Assembly: GCA_008360975.2 (NCBI GenBank)
Contig: CM039210.1
Span: forward strand, 17,321,007-17,385,006
Source of the DNA: Lichenostomus cassidix
Taxonomy: Eukaryota; Chordata; Aves; Passeriformes; Meliphagidae
Reading direction: 5' to 3'
DNA length: 64,000 bases
Positions 10,680-23,200 of the stretch are shown here, in pieces. The position numbers were made by a program, and so were the translations under genes. The notes under the pieces are model-generated. The model searched no databases. It was not told the origin of the DNA and saw only the letters and a program-made list of their open reading frames with translations. The first letter of the stretch is position 1. Every line of letters begins with the position of its first letter.

Positions 10680-11857
10680 TCAGTGGCTTATTAAGCAACT
10701 GCTTCCCATCAGAAAGCCTCCACTTCCCAGACTGATCTTGAATTTTACTGCTTGAGTATATCTTTCAATCCATAATCTACAGTATCCCAATAATCCAAGT
10801 AATCTTCTTACTTCCTTCTTTGAAGAAGGAGGGGGGAGAGATAAAATCCCTGCAATCTTCTCGGGATTTAGCTTTTGGTTGCCTTTACTTATCCTTTTGA
10901 TTATTAAATTACGATAATCAATTATATGCCCCCTCCCTGCCTCCTCGTTGTGATTCCAGTTAGGAGGTGCTATTGGCATCTTCTGGTCTCCTGGGGGACC
11001 TTGTATATTATCTCTTTTCCCAAATTCTCATTCCAGCAGCTCTATCATCTGCCTCTCTTCTTGGGAAAATATAATACTCATTATATCTCTTCCCAAGTAA
11101 AAATATTGGGGCTTAAAAATTGATCTAATGTTTCAGCTACACCTATGGGATCCTTTAATAACCCTTTAATTTCTTTCTTAAAATTTCTGTCCTCGGAGGA
11201 GGTCAGAGGGGCATTTACGAAACCTATGCCCCCTTGTACTCCCCTCATGGGGACTTCTCGTAAGGGAAATAAATTAATTTCGTGACCCCTCCCTTTCTGC
11301 TCTTCAATCCCCATAACCTTACAGGAGAGGGACCCTTTTCCCTTGTTTCGGAGTAGTGGCAGGGGAGGGATTATCAAGCTGCTTTTGAGTCCTGACTGAG
11401 TTTCTTCGGAAGAGGCAGCTGAGTCCTCCGGGGTCATAGAGTTGGGGCCGGAAGTGGATAGGGCAGCCGGCGGAAACGGAACTACAGCGGAGCGGAAGTA
11501 AGTTTTACTCCTCTGGTAGCCATGTGGGCAGGAGTGCTGGCTAGAGCTGGGCCGGCCCAGGTCCATTACGAGGGCCCCCAGCGTGGATGCAGTAGGATCG
11601 GGGGCATAGAGTAGGGCACCCAGCTGAAGCGGGGCCGCCGCGTGCCCCGGAGCCATGGCATTTAAGCCCGGCGGGACTCCGGCATGTCTGGCTGCTGGAG
11701 GCAGAGCAGCGCCCGCCGCACCCTGCACAAACAGCGGTGAGGGTGACTCCGGGGGATCCCAATCTTTCCTTTCTCCCTTTTTTCCTGAACCTATTTTACT
11801 CCCTTTTTGTCCCATTTTTCCTTTTTCTCCCGGGCCCCTTTCTTTGTTCTCACCCAT
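10680..11857 (-). pseudogene. gag: ERV-B gag joined to an RT fragment
   Basis: The likely start at 11857 gives MGENKERG (possible myristoylation); a second candidate, MGQKGSK, lies 14 codons on. A proline/alanine-rich middle leads to capsid with GFVNAPLTSSE, as in ERV-A. The frame breaks at about 11081. In 10680-10979 Gag sequence (PNWNHNEEAGRG) runs in frame into RT thumb sequence (PEKIAGILSLPPP, LLGLLGYCRLW), so nucleocapsid, protease and most of RT are gone. It stops at 10680 near a second deletion junction leading to integrase. Confidence 0.85.
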
Positions 11858-12244
11858 GCCTCTACCTCCTTTATAGCACAAAAAAACCCCTTTCCTGTAT
11901 ATTATATCCACCTCCTTTCAAATACCACTTTAAATTAATCACGTTTTTCCATTCATTCACATTCTCCCACCTTTATTTTCTTATATCATTCATTTTCACT
12001 CACAACAATACAATAATAGAGCAATGTTTACTTTTTAACTGATTCCTCACAGATTCTGTGTTTTAAATAAAATGGTAAACTCTCAAATATGGTCCTTCAG
12101 TCCCAGATTCTCTTGGGTCTGCTATCCCACACTTCCCGTCCAGAGTACTTTTTTCTCTAGTTTTTGTGTGTGTTTTACCCTCAATCTGTCAATTTTTCCC
12201 TTACTTGGAATTTGGGGACTTTTACTCTTGTCCCCTGTCTCCCA

Positions 12245-12498
12245 GTAGATTTCTACCAGGAAACTCCGGGTTCCTTTTTCCTAAGGGGTCCAACCCCCCC
12301 CTGGGGACCCCTTCCCAGTTAGCCCTCCCAGTAAACTTTACTAGGAAATTCCTGGCTCCCTTTTTTTCCTAGGGGTCCAACCCCTCCCCTGGGACCCTGT
12401 CCCAGTAACCCTCCTAGTAAACTTTTACTAGGAAATTCCTGGCTCCTTTTTTTCCTAGGGGTCCAACCCCTCCCTGGAACCCCGTCCCAGTTACCCCG
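12245..12498. repeat. Three tandem repeats of about 86 bp in the ERV-B leader
   Basis: Each unit has GTAAACTTTACTAGGAAATT-like sequence, then TTTTTCCTAGGGGTCCAACC and a CCCCTGGGACC segment. Units start near 12245, 12331 and 12417. They lie in the 5' untranslated leader between primer site and gag. Confidence 0.9.
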
Positions 12499-12917
12499 GG
12501 GGATCTTTCACTCCTTTTTCCTTACGCTTCTTCTCCTTCCTGGCCGTGTTTCTCGCGAAACATCGGAACTGCAGTATCAGAGACCCGTCACTCGCTTTGC
12601 AAGTCTGGTAGCCAGCCTGTGTCTCACACACACACACACAGTCAATCCCCAGTATCCGCCCCTTCCCAGAAAATACTCACAATCCGTGTTTTCTGTCAAT
12701 GGAATCTTCGTGCACGAAAAATTTGTGGGGGCTTCCCTGCCGCGGCTTTTTATGGAGCCTTCCCTCTTTCTTTTGCTTTCATTCGTCCCTTCTTGTTCAC
12801 GGGATTCCAACCTGCTACCTGCCGGTTCCTGCTGGAAGAAACAGAGCGGGCCGCTGAACTCGGTGGGGGTACCCTCCCCCGCTCAGAGTCTCCCAGGGTC
12901 TCGGAGGCGAGGTGTGC

Positions 12918-12935
12918 ATCCCAGACGAGCCCCCA
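12918..12935 (-). other. ERV-B primer-binding site, tRNA-Pro
   Basis: The minus strand reads TGGGGGCTCGTCTGGGAT, one base from the proline site of murine leukaemia virus. It starts two bases after the LTR. Confidence 0.93.
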
Positions 12936-12937
12936 AT

Positions 12938-13512
12938 TGTGAAAAACAAGGTTCACTCTCCTGTTAGGATTAAAAAGGTTTAATAAAAGACAATAGGGGA
13001 CAGATAAAAGCAAAAGGTCAGTGATGGGTGCTTTGGCATTCAGCCAAAAAAGCACACCTGGTATGGACAGAGATACCCTTTACATACTCTTCAGCCTAAT
13101 GCATATTCATAAACAGTTATACATATTCATATTTTTCTCCAAACTATTTTGCATGTTCTGGGAACTGATCCGCCTCCTCGGAGCATGCGCAGTCGTCTGT
13201 CATTGATCCTGTTATCACTCCCAGATTGTGGTTCCTGCAGGCGACAGGTGCTGATAGTTGCAGTGTCAGAGGCAGGGTCCATTCGTGGGATGTTATCCAG
13301 TTCAAGCAGACAGTTCAAGCATTCTAATAAAACTATAACAGCCATTTTACTACTATTAAACTCAGCTAGTACTAGAAAGAAAGACCTTAGTCATCATTAC
13401 ACAGCAATTTTTCACAACCAGGCTACCTCTATAAGAAAAGAATTAAAACAATACACATAGTATCCATTGTAATATTTGCCAAAAGCCAACATTATGACAT
13501 GTATTCATCACA
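12938..13512 (-). repeat. ERV-B 5' LTR
   Basis: 575 bp, TGTGATGAATAC...TTTTTCACA on the minus strand. Solo copies are at 17685-18259 and, more diverged, 59967-60570. Confidence 0.96.
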
Positions 13513-13737
13513 GGTTCATTCATCCGTTCTGTGGAATTGAAAAAGTTGTGAAGTGGAAGTTATGTGGATAAGTCCCCATTCTTTGGATTTATGTGAGTTT
13601 TGGAGAGATAATATTATGAAAGAAACTGCCTTAATGTAAACCTCTGAACAAAAGAGATTGAGGTTATGGGTGTCCTTCGCAAATTCAGCTGTAATAGGTT
13701 TGTGTTGTTGTGCGTTACATCTCCCTTCATACAATAC

Positions 13738-15147
13738 TGTTGTGGTTTTGATTGGCCCAAAACATCAGTAAAGTATTTTTTAACATCTAAGAGAAATTTA
13801 GACCCCTCAGAAGCTGTTGTAGTAGGCCTGGGGAGGTGTCTGAGGGGTGGGGAGTGGCACAAAGATGGCTCCTGTGTGTCCTGAGTGAAAGTTCTGGAAG
13901 TTTTTACATCAAGTCCAGCAGAGCCAATCTCTGATGGCTCTGAAGGTGATGGACATGCTGCCGGCCAAGTTTGGGCCAATTGGAGGTGCTAGTTACGCCT
14001 CTGTGAAAACATATTTAAGAAGAAATCAAAACAAAGCAGGCACGCACTTCTTTCACTCCTTTGTAGTTGGAAGAGGAGGAAGTGGAGGTGAAAATATGTG
14101 AAGGGAGAACAGCATGGAGACGTCAAGGTCAGTGAAGAAGGTGGGGGAGGAGGTGCTCCAAGTGTCAGAGCTGAAAACCCTCTGCTAGCTGTAGTAAAGG
14201 CCATGGGGGGAGCAGGAGGTTTCCCCTGCAGCCCATGGAGTCCATAAGGATGCAGAAATCCACCCACAGCCCACTCCAGAGGAGCAGGTGGATGCCTGGA
14301 AAAGACTGTGAACCAGTGGGAGTCTCATCTAAGAGTTAAAACTGCAAAAGGCCTTGCAAAGGAGAGAAAGGCCTTGCTCCTGGCATGGAAGCAGCCTGGC
14401 CTCGGCTCAGGAGAGTCTGCACAACACCTTATAGACAAAAAACCTCACACTGCAGCAGAATTCAGGCAAGATGTTGCTCGTGAGATTAGACCCACGCCAA
14501 AGAAGTTCCCAGAAGACTGTCTCTTGTGAGAAAAATTCCATAGCTAAGTAGAAAACCCCTCTCCCTGATTAAACTGACCAGAAAACCCCTACCCTGCCCC
14601 CTGTCTGTGTTGCTAGTTTAGAAAAAGAAAGAAGGGGGGTGAGCGGAGAGACTGCTTCTTAAGAAGGTGGGACGTGAAAGCAGAAAAAACTGTCTGGAGA
14701 GAGAGATAAATAGAGATAAAGAGTATTTGTAGTAGAAAAATTGTGGTGATAAATAGATTTATAGATCTGCTCTATGGACTGAGAAAATACCTCACACCCT
14801 GCCTTCCTACCCGGGCTTGTTGGTTATAAAAGAAGAAAGGGGGTGAATACTATGGGTTTGTAAGAGGGAGGGGGGGAAGTGAACAAAATAATGTATGAGA
14901 AGTTTATTTTTGCCTTGCATTTTATCCTCCAACTCTGTTAGGTAATTAAATCACTTTCTGCAACTTTAAGTTGGAGCCTGCTTGCCCTTTTTCTTTTTCT
15001 GTGCATCCTCCTCCTACCAGCATCCTATCTCATTTGACTCATGAGATTAGTGTGTGTTTTTATAGTTTTTTTTCTTTCCCCTCTCCTGCACATCTGTAAC
15101 AAAAAAGAGCTAGAGTGTCAGTGTTTAGTCAGGGTCAAACCGTGACA
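13738..15147 (+). mobile_element. ERVL-type solo LTR, TSD AATAC
   Basis: A perfect 5-bp duplication (13733-13737, 15148-15152) matches class III elements. The LTR is long (1.4 kb), TGTTGTGG...GTGACA. A relative in the opposite direction is at 36279-37594. Short open frames inside it are not genes. Confidence 0.88.
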
Positions 15148-15152
15148 AATAC

Positions 15153-16365
15153 CATTGCTAAACTGACATTTCTAATGACCTTTTATAATCACCTATTTCC
15201 TTTTCTCCTTTTATGAATAGCCTTGTATTCACTTAAAGGGTTTCCTACCTTGTGGTCTCCTCTTACACTTCATATCAATTTCAAAATGGGTTTGGGCTTC
15301 CTGTAAAGTGCAGCACAGTGTAGACTGAAGTTCAATATTGCCTTTCCTTTCTACAGGAAAGAAGGGACCAAGAAACTCATAATGCCCTTTTTTTATTGAA
15401 AGGTTTCAGAAATGGCAGTCAGCAAATTGCTTTTATCTTCTTTTGAGGCAGTTCTGAATATGTGCATTAATACAGTGCCCTGCCCTTGTTTGAGATGTAA
15501 AACAGGGTTCTGACCTTTTATAGTGAATGATGATCCCATGGCACTCTCCCTCATGAGTTGTAGCATGTGAGTCCCAGTGATGATGTTTTGTCCAGGCTCT
15601 CATTCAGATATGTTTTCTGCCAAATTGACTTGACCTTGTGCCTTCATTGGAACACATTATTCTTCATTTCCTGCCCTAAATTGCTGTGTATTTTCTGGTG
15701 GTGGATGAAGGGAAGCTGTACAGTTTTGAAAAACAATTTGAGACCCCTCTAAATAAGTGCTTCACAGATGAAAAAAGTAGTGTAATCAATTATCATTGTC
15801 AGACTCAAATCCTGAATTTGAAAGGGCCATTTATATTCCTTGAAAGCAAACATCCAGCAGCGTGATAAAAGAGAACTAAAGCAGCCAAAGAAAATGCTGT
15901 CTCACGTAATTTCAGGCTCTGCAATCCCAGGGAGCATTAGTAACGATTTTGCTGTTTTCACTGATCTCTCTACATGGGTGGAGAGGGAAAGAGTTGGAAG
16001 AGACAAGCTGCACTGCGGAGATGCTCCGAGTGGTCCCATGCCCTATGTGTAAGCAGCTTTCCTTCTGTGAGGAGACTCAACCAGGGAAGGGACAACATGC
16101 ATGGGGAAAATTTGGACTTGTCCATTTGATTATGATATAGGAAGGACCATCTTTCCCCATCATGCTCTGGCATTGTGGCTGCATCTGCAGCCTTTCCCAC
16201 TGTCTTGTTCCCATTTTCCCTTAGCAGATGCCAACAAGTGAAGACATCATGGCAAGGTCAGTCTCAGTCAGCCACCTTTTAGATGACAGATGCCACATGA
16301 AACGAGAGCCCATCTACTCTGAGGTTCATGCAAACTGAGCGGCCTGCTGAAAGCTGCTGAGAGCT
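15153..16365. other. Single-copy-looking DNA
   Basis: No gene, RNA or repeat recognised. Open frames here are short and unrelated to any family I know. Confidence 0.5.
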
Positions 16366-16371
16366 GTGAGG

Positions 16372-16728
16372 TGTTGCATTCATTCGCCGGCTGTGGTGCT
16401 AATGAGCGACGCAGAGACCCCAGGCAGGTGCAAAGGAGGACTGTTTATTGGAAAAAACCCGGTCTTTTTAAGCAGTTAACTGGTTATCAGTTTACATAGT
16501 TTTAAGGCACAACAAGCCCAAGTCAACCAACCACCAAATACCACGAGGTGGACATGCGAATGTCACGCAGCAGTCTCTCAGGTTCTCATGCAGTAATCTC
16601 TCAGGTTCTCATGTCCCTCTATTCCAGCTGAATCATTCTCCCATAGTTCCCTTCTACTTAGCCTAAGTGACAGGCCGGAGCCATGTTACAAGGCCTTTTC
16701 CTTTACAAAGCCTTACCTATTGGTAACA
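16372..16728 (-). mobile_element. ERVK-type solo LTR, TSD GTGAGG
   Basis: A perfect 6-bp duplication lies at 16366-16371 and 16729-16734. The minus strand carries AATAAA (complement of TGTTTATTGG near 16440), supporting minus orientation. Confidence 0.88.
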
Positions 16729-17295
16729 GTGAGGTGTAAGGAAAGTGCAAAGGTTTTGTGAAGGGTGGCAGATAGAGAGAAGGACCTGGTCAATGGTTTG
16801 AGTGCTGTGCTTGCAGCTTTGTGGAGCACTTCACACTTGGCATGGGTTCAAAATGCTACCTAAGCAGAATGGAGGCAGGTTGCACCCTCCTTTTACTGAC
16901 ATTGTACCAGATTCAATGTCAAGACAAGATGAAATTCAGGTCTTAAATCACAACACGCCATCTGTCTGGAATTGTACCAAATATGGTTGTTTTGCATTCA
17001 GCAACTATTCAGTCCTGACATTGGTCATTCATGGAAAATGTATTCAGTTGAATTTTCCAGCAGCTCAGGCAATGACTCTTGATTTTTCGCATGGGAGCCT
17101 GTTCTGCTGTTGGGTTGACCATGTTGATAGGAACATTTTTGCATTGTTCCATCTAAATAGTCCCTTTTACTCTGTACTATATTCCATTCCATGAGTTTCT
17201 TGGTTGTGCATACAAGTTTGGTTTGGTCAGAGACAGCAGCCTAAGACAGCAGCAGCCTAAGATACATGTGTACCTTGGATTTAAAGTTTCCTTGT

Positions 17296-18303
17296 TGTCG
17301 TGGTTTAGGAATGGTTGGTACTCCCCAATTTAATGTTCCCACTGAAACACTCCAAACCACATGCTGCTTGCTTGCTCGCTTCCCCCTTCCTCCTGTGGCA
17401 GGATGGAAAGGGGAATTGGAGGCACAAAAGGTAAAGATCACAGGTGTAGAAAAGAACAATTTACTGGAAACAGCAATTAGATAAGACAATGGACAGTAAC
17501 AGCAACAATACTAATGACAGAGGGTACAAGAACATTTCGCACATCACATGAGTTCTCTCACCTCCACCAGACCGCTTCCTCTGCCATGCTGCGCAACCCA
17601 GAAAGGACCCCTTCTCCCTGTCCCCAGCAATGACATGAGGTGGTATAAAATAACCTCTGGGTCCCAGCCATGCCCCTTTCTGGCTGTGAAAAACAAGGTT
17701 CACTCTCCTGTTAGGATTAAAAAGGTTTAATAAAAGACAATAGGGGACAGATAAAAGCAAAAGGTCAGTGATGGGTGCTTTGGCATTCAGCCAAAAAAGC
17801 ACACCTGGTATGGACAGAGACACCCTTTACATACTCTTCAGCCTAATGCATATTCATAAACAGTTATACATATTCATATTTTTCTCCAAACTATTTTGCA
17901 TGTTCTGGGAACTGATCTGCCTCCTCGGAGCATGTGCAGTCGTCTTTCATTGATCCTGTTATCACTCCCAGATTGTGGTTCCTGCAGGTGACAGGTGCTG
18001 ATAGTTGGAGTGTCAGAGGCAGGGTCCATTCGTGGGATGTTATCCAGTTCAAGCAGACAGTTCAAGCATTCTAATAAAACTATAACAGCCATTTTACTAC
18101 TATTAAACTCAGCTAGTACTAGAAAGAAAGACCTTAGTCATCATTACACAGCAATTTTTCACAACCAGGCTACCTCTATAAGAAAAGAATTAAAACAATA
18201 CACATAGTATCCATTGTAATATTTGCCAAAAGCCAACATTATAACATGTATTTATCACATGGCTACTGCAAAAATTAACCCTGTCCTGGCTGGAACCAAG
18301 ACA
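17296..18303. mobile_element. ERVL-type solo LTR, split by an ERV1 LTR
   Basis: Segments 17296-17684 and 18264-18303. It starts TGTCGTGGTTTAGG and ends CCAAGACA. The flanking 5-mers CTTGT (17291-17295) and CTTAT (18304-18308) are a duplication with one mismatch. The inserted LTR is listed separately. Confidence 0.75.
17685..18259 (-). mobile_element. ERV-B family solo LTR, TSD TGGC
   Basis: The same 575 bp as the ERV-B LTR with a handful of differences. The 4-bp duplication TGGC (17681-17684, 18260-18263) is perfect. It sits inside the ERVL-type LTR above. Confidence 0.95.
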
Positions 18304-18719
18304 CTTATATAGGTCAAAACCAGTTTTGAAAACATTACTTCCTGGAAACCACTTAGAAAGCTCTGTCAAATAAAACCAACTAAAACTGTAACCAAAGTGG
18401 TCTTTGCAGTTGAAAAAAAATCCCTTGTACAGGGGAGAAATCAATCAAGCTATAGTTTGAAAGTATCGCAGGTGGAAGAAGGGGTTCAGTGTCCATGGAG
18501 TTAGCACACCCTTCAGAGATGCTGGTTCAGTCCCTCAGTCTGACACAAGTTACCTACACAACCAGATGTTTTTATTCAATTCCCGCAAAACCTGAGGTAG
18601 GTTAACACTAGCTTGAAATATAAAATGGTGCTTATTAGCATCATGACAGAGGGATGTTTTATTCTTTTTTTTTATGTCATATCTTAAGAAGAGGCAGACA
18701 AAAATCTGATCTAAAGTAG

Positions 18720-19351
18720 TGATACAAACAAATTCACAAGCCGGCATTTTTAGGAATATAATATTGAACATTTATTAGGAGAACAAAGACTTACGGCCGG
18801 GCGGGAGTGGCTGGGTTGCCTTATTCTCAGTCCCACGCCCTATTCATTTTAATGTGCACTTAATTACTTTCTGTAACTACTACATATTCATTAAGTCCAA
18901 AGAAAACTATTTACACTTCAATCATTCCTTCTTCTTCGCTCTATGCCACTGTCCGCCAGGCCGGCGACATGTTGGTCTTCTGTTTTGTTTCAGGGTTGAA
19001 GGCTGAAGTCTTCTATAGCCCTAATTCAATTTATGGCTGACACTCTTCTCAGGGAGGTGTGACTGTAGATCACAGATTTCCTGGGATGCATGAGGTCTGT
19101 TTCTTTTTCTTCCTTCAGGGCGTCTTGATCTCTGGCTTTGTGGCTTATCAATTTAAAAGACATCTATTACCATGTATTTCTTACCACATTTCTAGCATAC
19201 TCCAACTATTACATAGCTAATAATTCACTCTAACTTTGTTTCTACTTAACTATATTTTATCTAAGTGCTACTTTACACAGTACCTTATCACTTATAAATG
19301 CTAAATTCATATATGCGAAAGCCAACATTCACTATCCACTCATTTATCACA
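18720..19351 (-). mobile_element. ERV1-type solo LTR, TSD GTAG
   Basis: Flanked by GTAG at 18716-18719 and 19352-19355. It ends GCCAACATTC...CATTTATCACA, like the ERV-B LTR, and holds a minus-strand AATAAA (near 18770). A related but different subfamily. Confidence 0.82.
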
Positions 19352-19749
19352 GTAGGAAAAGAAATAAAAGAGAAAGCCATATGATTTGCTGCAGGACTAA
19401 ATCCCCTTGGCAACTGCTTCCAGCCTGGAGAATATATTCACAGCTGGGTTATAAACCTTCAAAAACAGACAGCACAACCTTAACTAACACAACGTTACTA
19501 AGGCACTGCTGTAATAGGATCATTCTGCTATGGCTCATGGGCACATTTTAAGTGTCATCAATTAGTCTACAACTGGAGGCTGTTAAGTGCAAAACCATTT
19601 TAGCAACTGCATCTTACATGCAGGAATGATTGAATATTAATTTGCTTTTGTTGAGAAAAAATACAGAGAGGAAAATGAAAAGCTGCTGGAAACTTCACCA
19701 TCCTTCCTCAGGTATTTAAGTTCATTTTTTGGAGGGCAGCAGGGTCAGT

Positions 19750-20230
19750 CTAGCAGGTGATTTGCCCCAATCGAGCCCAGACACACTTCAGAGACTAAGT
19801 CAGAGAAGTGGAAATTTGCTTTATTCGATGCACCGGGTGTGGGGGAATTCTTTTCCGCCAAACACACACCTCAGTACCTCCAAAAACACAGTGTTATAGG
19901 TAAAATTCATGAATATTCATTACATTCCTCAGGATAGGAGTGGTTATACAAATCATTTCTCGGAAGTCATTAATATCATTAGCATGTGCACCACGCATGC
20001 TCTGTATGTCCTGGTGGTCTTTGGAGACCCCCAAAGACCCCTCCAGGATGAAGGTCCTAGTAGTCTTCATCACAATGCACTTTTCACCTTTCCCTCTGGA
20101 GCATGCATGGTCCTTCATGGGATGATTCAGCGGTTTCTGTGCTGGTTTCAAATGCATGCTTGTACATCTTAGCTGATAAGCCATCAGGCCAGAGCTGTTA
20201 TCTGCATCCACTCCTCTCTGAGAAGCTGTC
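19750..20230 (-). mobile_element. Probable LTR remnant
   Basis: A minus-strand AATAAA (complement of GCTTTATTCG near 19825) and a CTATAACAC box near 19885 in the right order suggest an LTR. I could not find ends or a target duplication. Confidence 0.4.
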
Positions 20231-23200
20231 AGCTACAGTTTGAATTTGAATTAGAGCTCAGCCTTCAGCCCTGGACAGGCGCCGTGCTGGTGGAAGGGGG
20301 CAAAAGCTTAAAGAAACAAGGATGGTTGAAGTACAAATAGATTTGGGTTTTCTATTTGAGCACTTCTTTCTCACAGGTGAATATTGGTGTAGGTAGCTGG
20401 GAAACAGTCTCTCATTCTCCACCTTATTTCACCTTAGTTTTCCTTCTTAATCTCATCTCTTCAAGGATGTGAGTTATTTGATAGAGTAATTATTTCACTC
20501 TATTGTTGGAATGGGTTAGACTCTACCTGCATGACATTGAGACTGGTCAAATAAGGAAAAGCTATGAGGGATGAGGCCCTGTGTTTTGTCCATCATGATT
20601 ATTTTGGTAGTTGATGTCAAGCCCTTTAAAAAGAGCTCAGAATATTTTGCAACTGAGTGGGAAATGTGATTATCTTAACTCAAAGCTGGTGTCAGAAAAC
20701 AAAATAAAAATAGTTTTCCCAAGCCTATGGGCTTCTCAGCAACCCCTGGGCTGCTTGATTTTTCATTATGTCATATTCTAGGCATGGGAAAACATGTGAT
20801 GAAGAGGTGGTGCAAATTTTCCATTTGGATATGGATACTTGCCCTTTTTATAGATGTTATGGGCCAAGACTTGGGTGAGTGTCCTGAGGCTGCTTGAGTA
20901 ACCATGAGAACAGGATGACAAGGAAATGGTAGCCACTCTGCATGAACTTGGCATTACCCGGTGCTGCAAGGTCAGAGCTATTGTAGGTTTTTTGCAGGGC
21001 ACTCCTATGGTTTGAATTTAGATGACTGACTGACTGTTTGACATGTTGTTGAGACATCCATACCTCCCTCCATTGACTTTGTCAGGAATGGAAGCTCTGA
21101 GTTGAACCACAGCTATCTTAAGGAAGTAAATCGAAATATCTCTCAACATCCTCCCTAGAGGTCAGTAGTTGTACTTAGAAAACAAAGAAATTATTCCCCA
21201 TTAATAACAGCCTACAAAAGCTTTTATATTCTCTTTTTATAATTATCAAATCATGCTGAAGAGGCTGCAAGATGAAGAAACTCTCAAAATTCTTTTTCAA
21301 GAAGCTGTTAGGATGAAGACAGGGCTTTTTAAAATCAATACTGAAGCTTGTGTTCTAAAGAGCAAATGGGAGAATCATAAGTTGCTTTACTTATCTCTAA
21401 TTCCCCATATTCATAACTTGAGCCCTGTCATTTGGATTGATCCTCTGTGGCCTGCAGTGACACCAGAAAAAAGTCCTTTTTAATTCTGTGGCAAAAAAAA
21501 TTAGCAATGCTGCAGAGTAGGACAATATCCCCACAAAAGTTTAGGACTTAAATGTTTCATATTGAGTACGAGATTTTGCCGTCTTCTTCCCCTCCCATTT
21601 GTCCACCTCCTCTGCTGTTATGCGTCAATCATCCTCTTTCCTAGAGGCTAGGATGCAAACAGCAAAATCCCAGAGAGAAGGGATACTGCACAACTATTGC
21701 TCTGTCCTTGGAGATGCCATTGCTAAATCTAATGACAGGATTTTGCTGATGGAGTGTTTCATCTAGACTAGAGAAAGCAATAGGGACAGTAATCTAAGAA
21801 CCCAGCTTTGCCATCATTAGGTGATCTGTTTTATCTCCATCCACTTCTATTTTAAGTGGTTTTCTAAACTTCACTTTTCTTTATTACTTCTTGGTTTTGC
21901 TTATCTTGGCACTTAAATAAATACAGTTTTCTCACCAGTAATATTTTTAATTATGACCTGGAAATGAGCCTTAGACCTGAGTCAGCCAACCCAACCAAAC
22001 TATTCATAACACATAAAGGACTGGTGTTGAATTAACTAATGATTTTAAAATGAGGAAGGATTCCTGTATAGACTGCTTTTTGGAGAAAATGCCACAAGCT
22101 CAAATGCTATTCTGTTAAGTGGCCTTCAGAAGGGATTTTTGGGTTTGTTGGGTTGGGGTTTTTTTTTGGTCTGAAAGTCAGAAATGTGTTTAGAGGAGGT
22201 GGTGTTACCTCCAGAAAAATCCCAACACAGTTTATTCAGCAGTTGATGAACAACGGTTGACTTCTGGGAAGTCCAGGCAGCGACAGCTTGTTCCAGCAGC
22301 ACTGTGTCCCTGCTTCTGTGTTTATTGAACCAGACTTGAGATCACATGATATTCTGCTGGCAAGTTTGGGAATGAACTTTGGTGGGAACCCAGTACTTTC
22401 TCTCATCTGCTAAGCCTTTAATAAACCCAACTATTTTTCTAACTCCTCTCTGGACTTTGAATTACACTTCAGTGAACATAGCAAATGTGAGTAAGAGCTT
22501 AAGGTCTGTAATGGGTGGCCCCATTACAAAGACCAGGTTTGCTGTCTTGGCTGAAGAGCCATTCCAAACATTGCTGCTGGTTTTACTCCCCTGGCATTCA
22601 TCACTTGCCTTTTTTTTTTTTTTTTCCATGCCCAATCTAATAATGTGTTTTAACCAGATAACTTTAGAACCAAAATAGTAACTGCATAAGCAGCAGCTTT
22701 TCTGAAGGTTCATAAAATATGTATCGAAGCAAGGAATATAAAATTATTCCATTTTGTTGCAGACAAAGTGTATAAAATGCTGAGGGAAAATTGGGAGGGA
22801 CTAAAATCTTTGAAAAATCCCTTCCAGTTCCAATGTGCTGTATTTATTTTTACTTGGAAGGCTCAATCCAGTCCAGATGAGTTCATTTGGTTGAGAGCAC
22901 ATGTCCGCGCTGAGCTGGGAGGGAGAGAGCTGGGGTTTTCTGCACAAATTCAGATTCCCCATGCCTGATGCTTAGTGTGCTTTGTGGTTTGCTTGCTCTG
23001 AGCCACAGACACCCTTGCTTCACAATTAAAGCATGGAAAAAGCCTATTAAGTCACTGACTTAATTGCCTGGTTACTCACTGCCAACACAAGGTTGCCATC
23101 TGCAATGGGCTTGAGCCTTTTCTCCCACCTCTTCTACCATGGTAAGATTTTAGTCCTCGCAGCTGGCTTTTATTACTGATTTGCAGCAGAGAAAACCAGC

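Larger units (their letters stand above)
6677..13512 (-). mobile_element. ERV-B: gammaretrovirus-like provirus, TSD GGTT
   Basis: Both LTRs are present and flanked by the 4-bp duplication GGTT (6673-6676 and 13513-13516), the class I pattern. Minus-strand order: 5' LTR (12938-13512), Pro primer site, long leader with tandem repeats, gag, an RT scrap, integrase, env, polypurine tract, 3' LTR (6677-7882, split by an inserted LTR). Most of pol and part of env are deleted, so it is defective. The two LTRs look almost identical, so the insertion is young. Confidence 0.95.

Noticed and set aside
22379..22678. Plus-strand frame of 99 codons
   Set aside because: It contains a poly-T tract and resembles nothing known to me.
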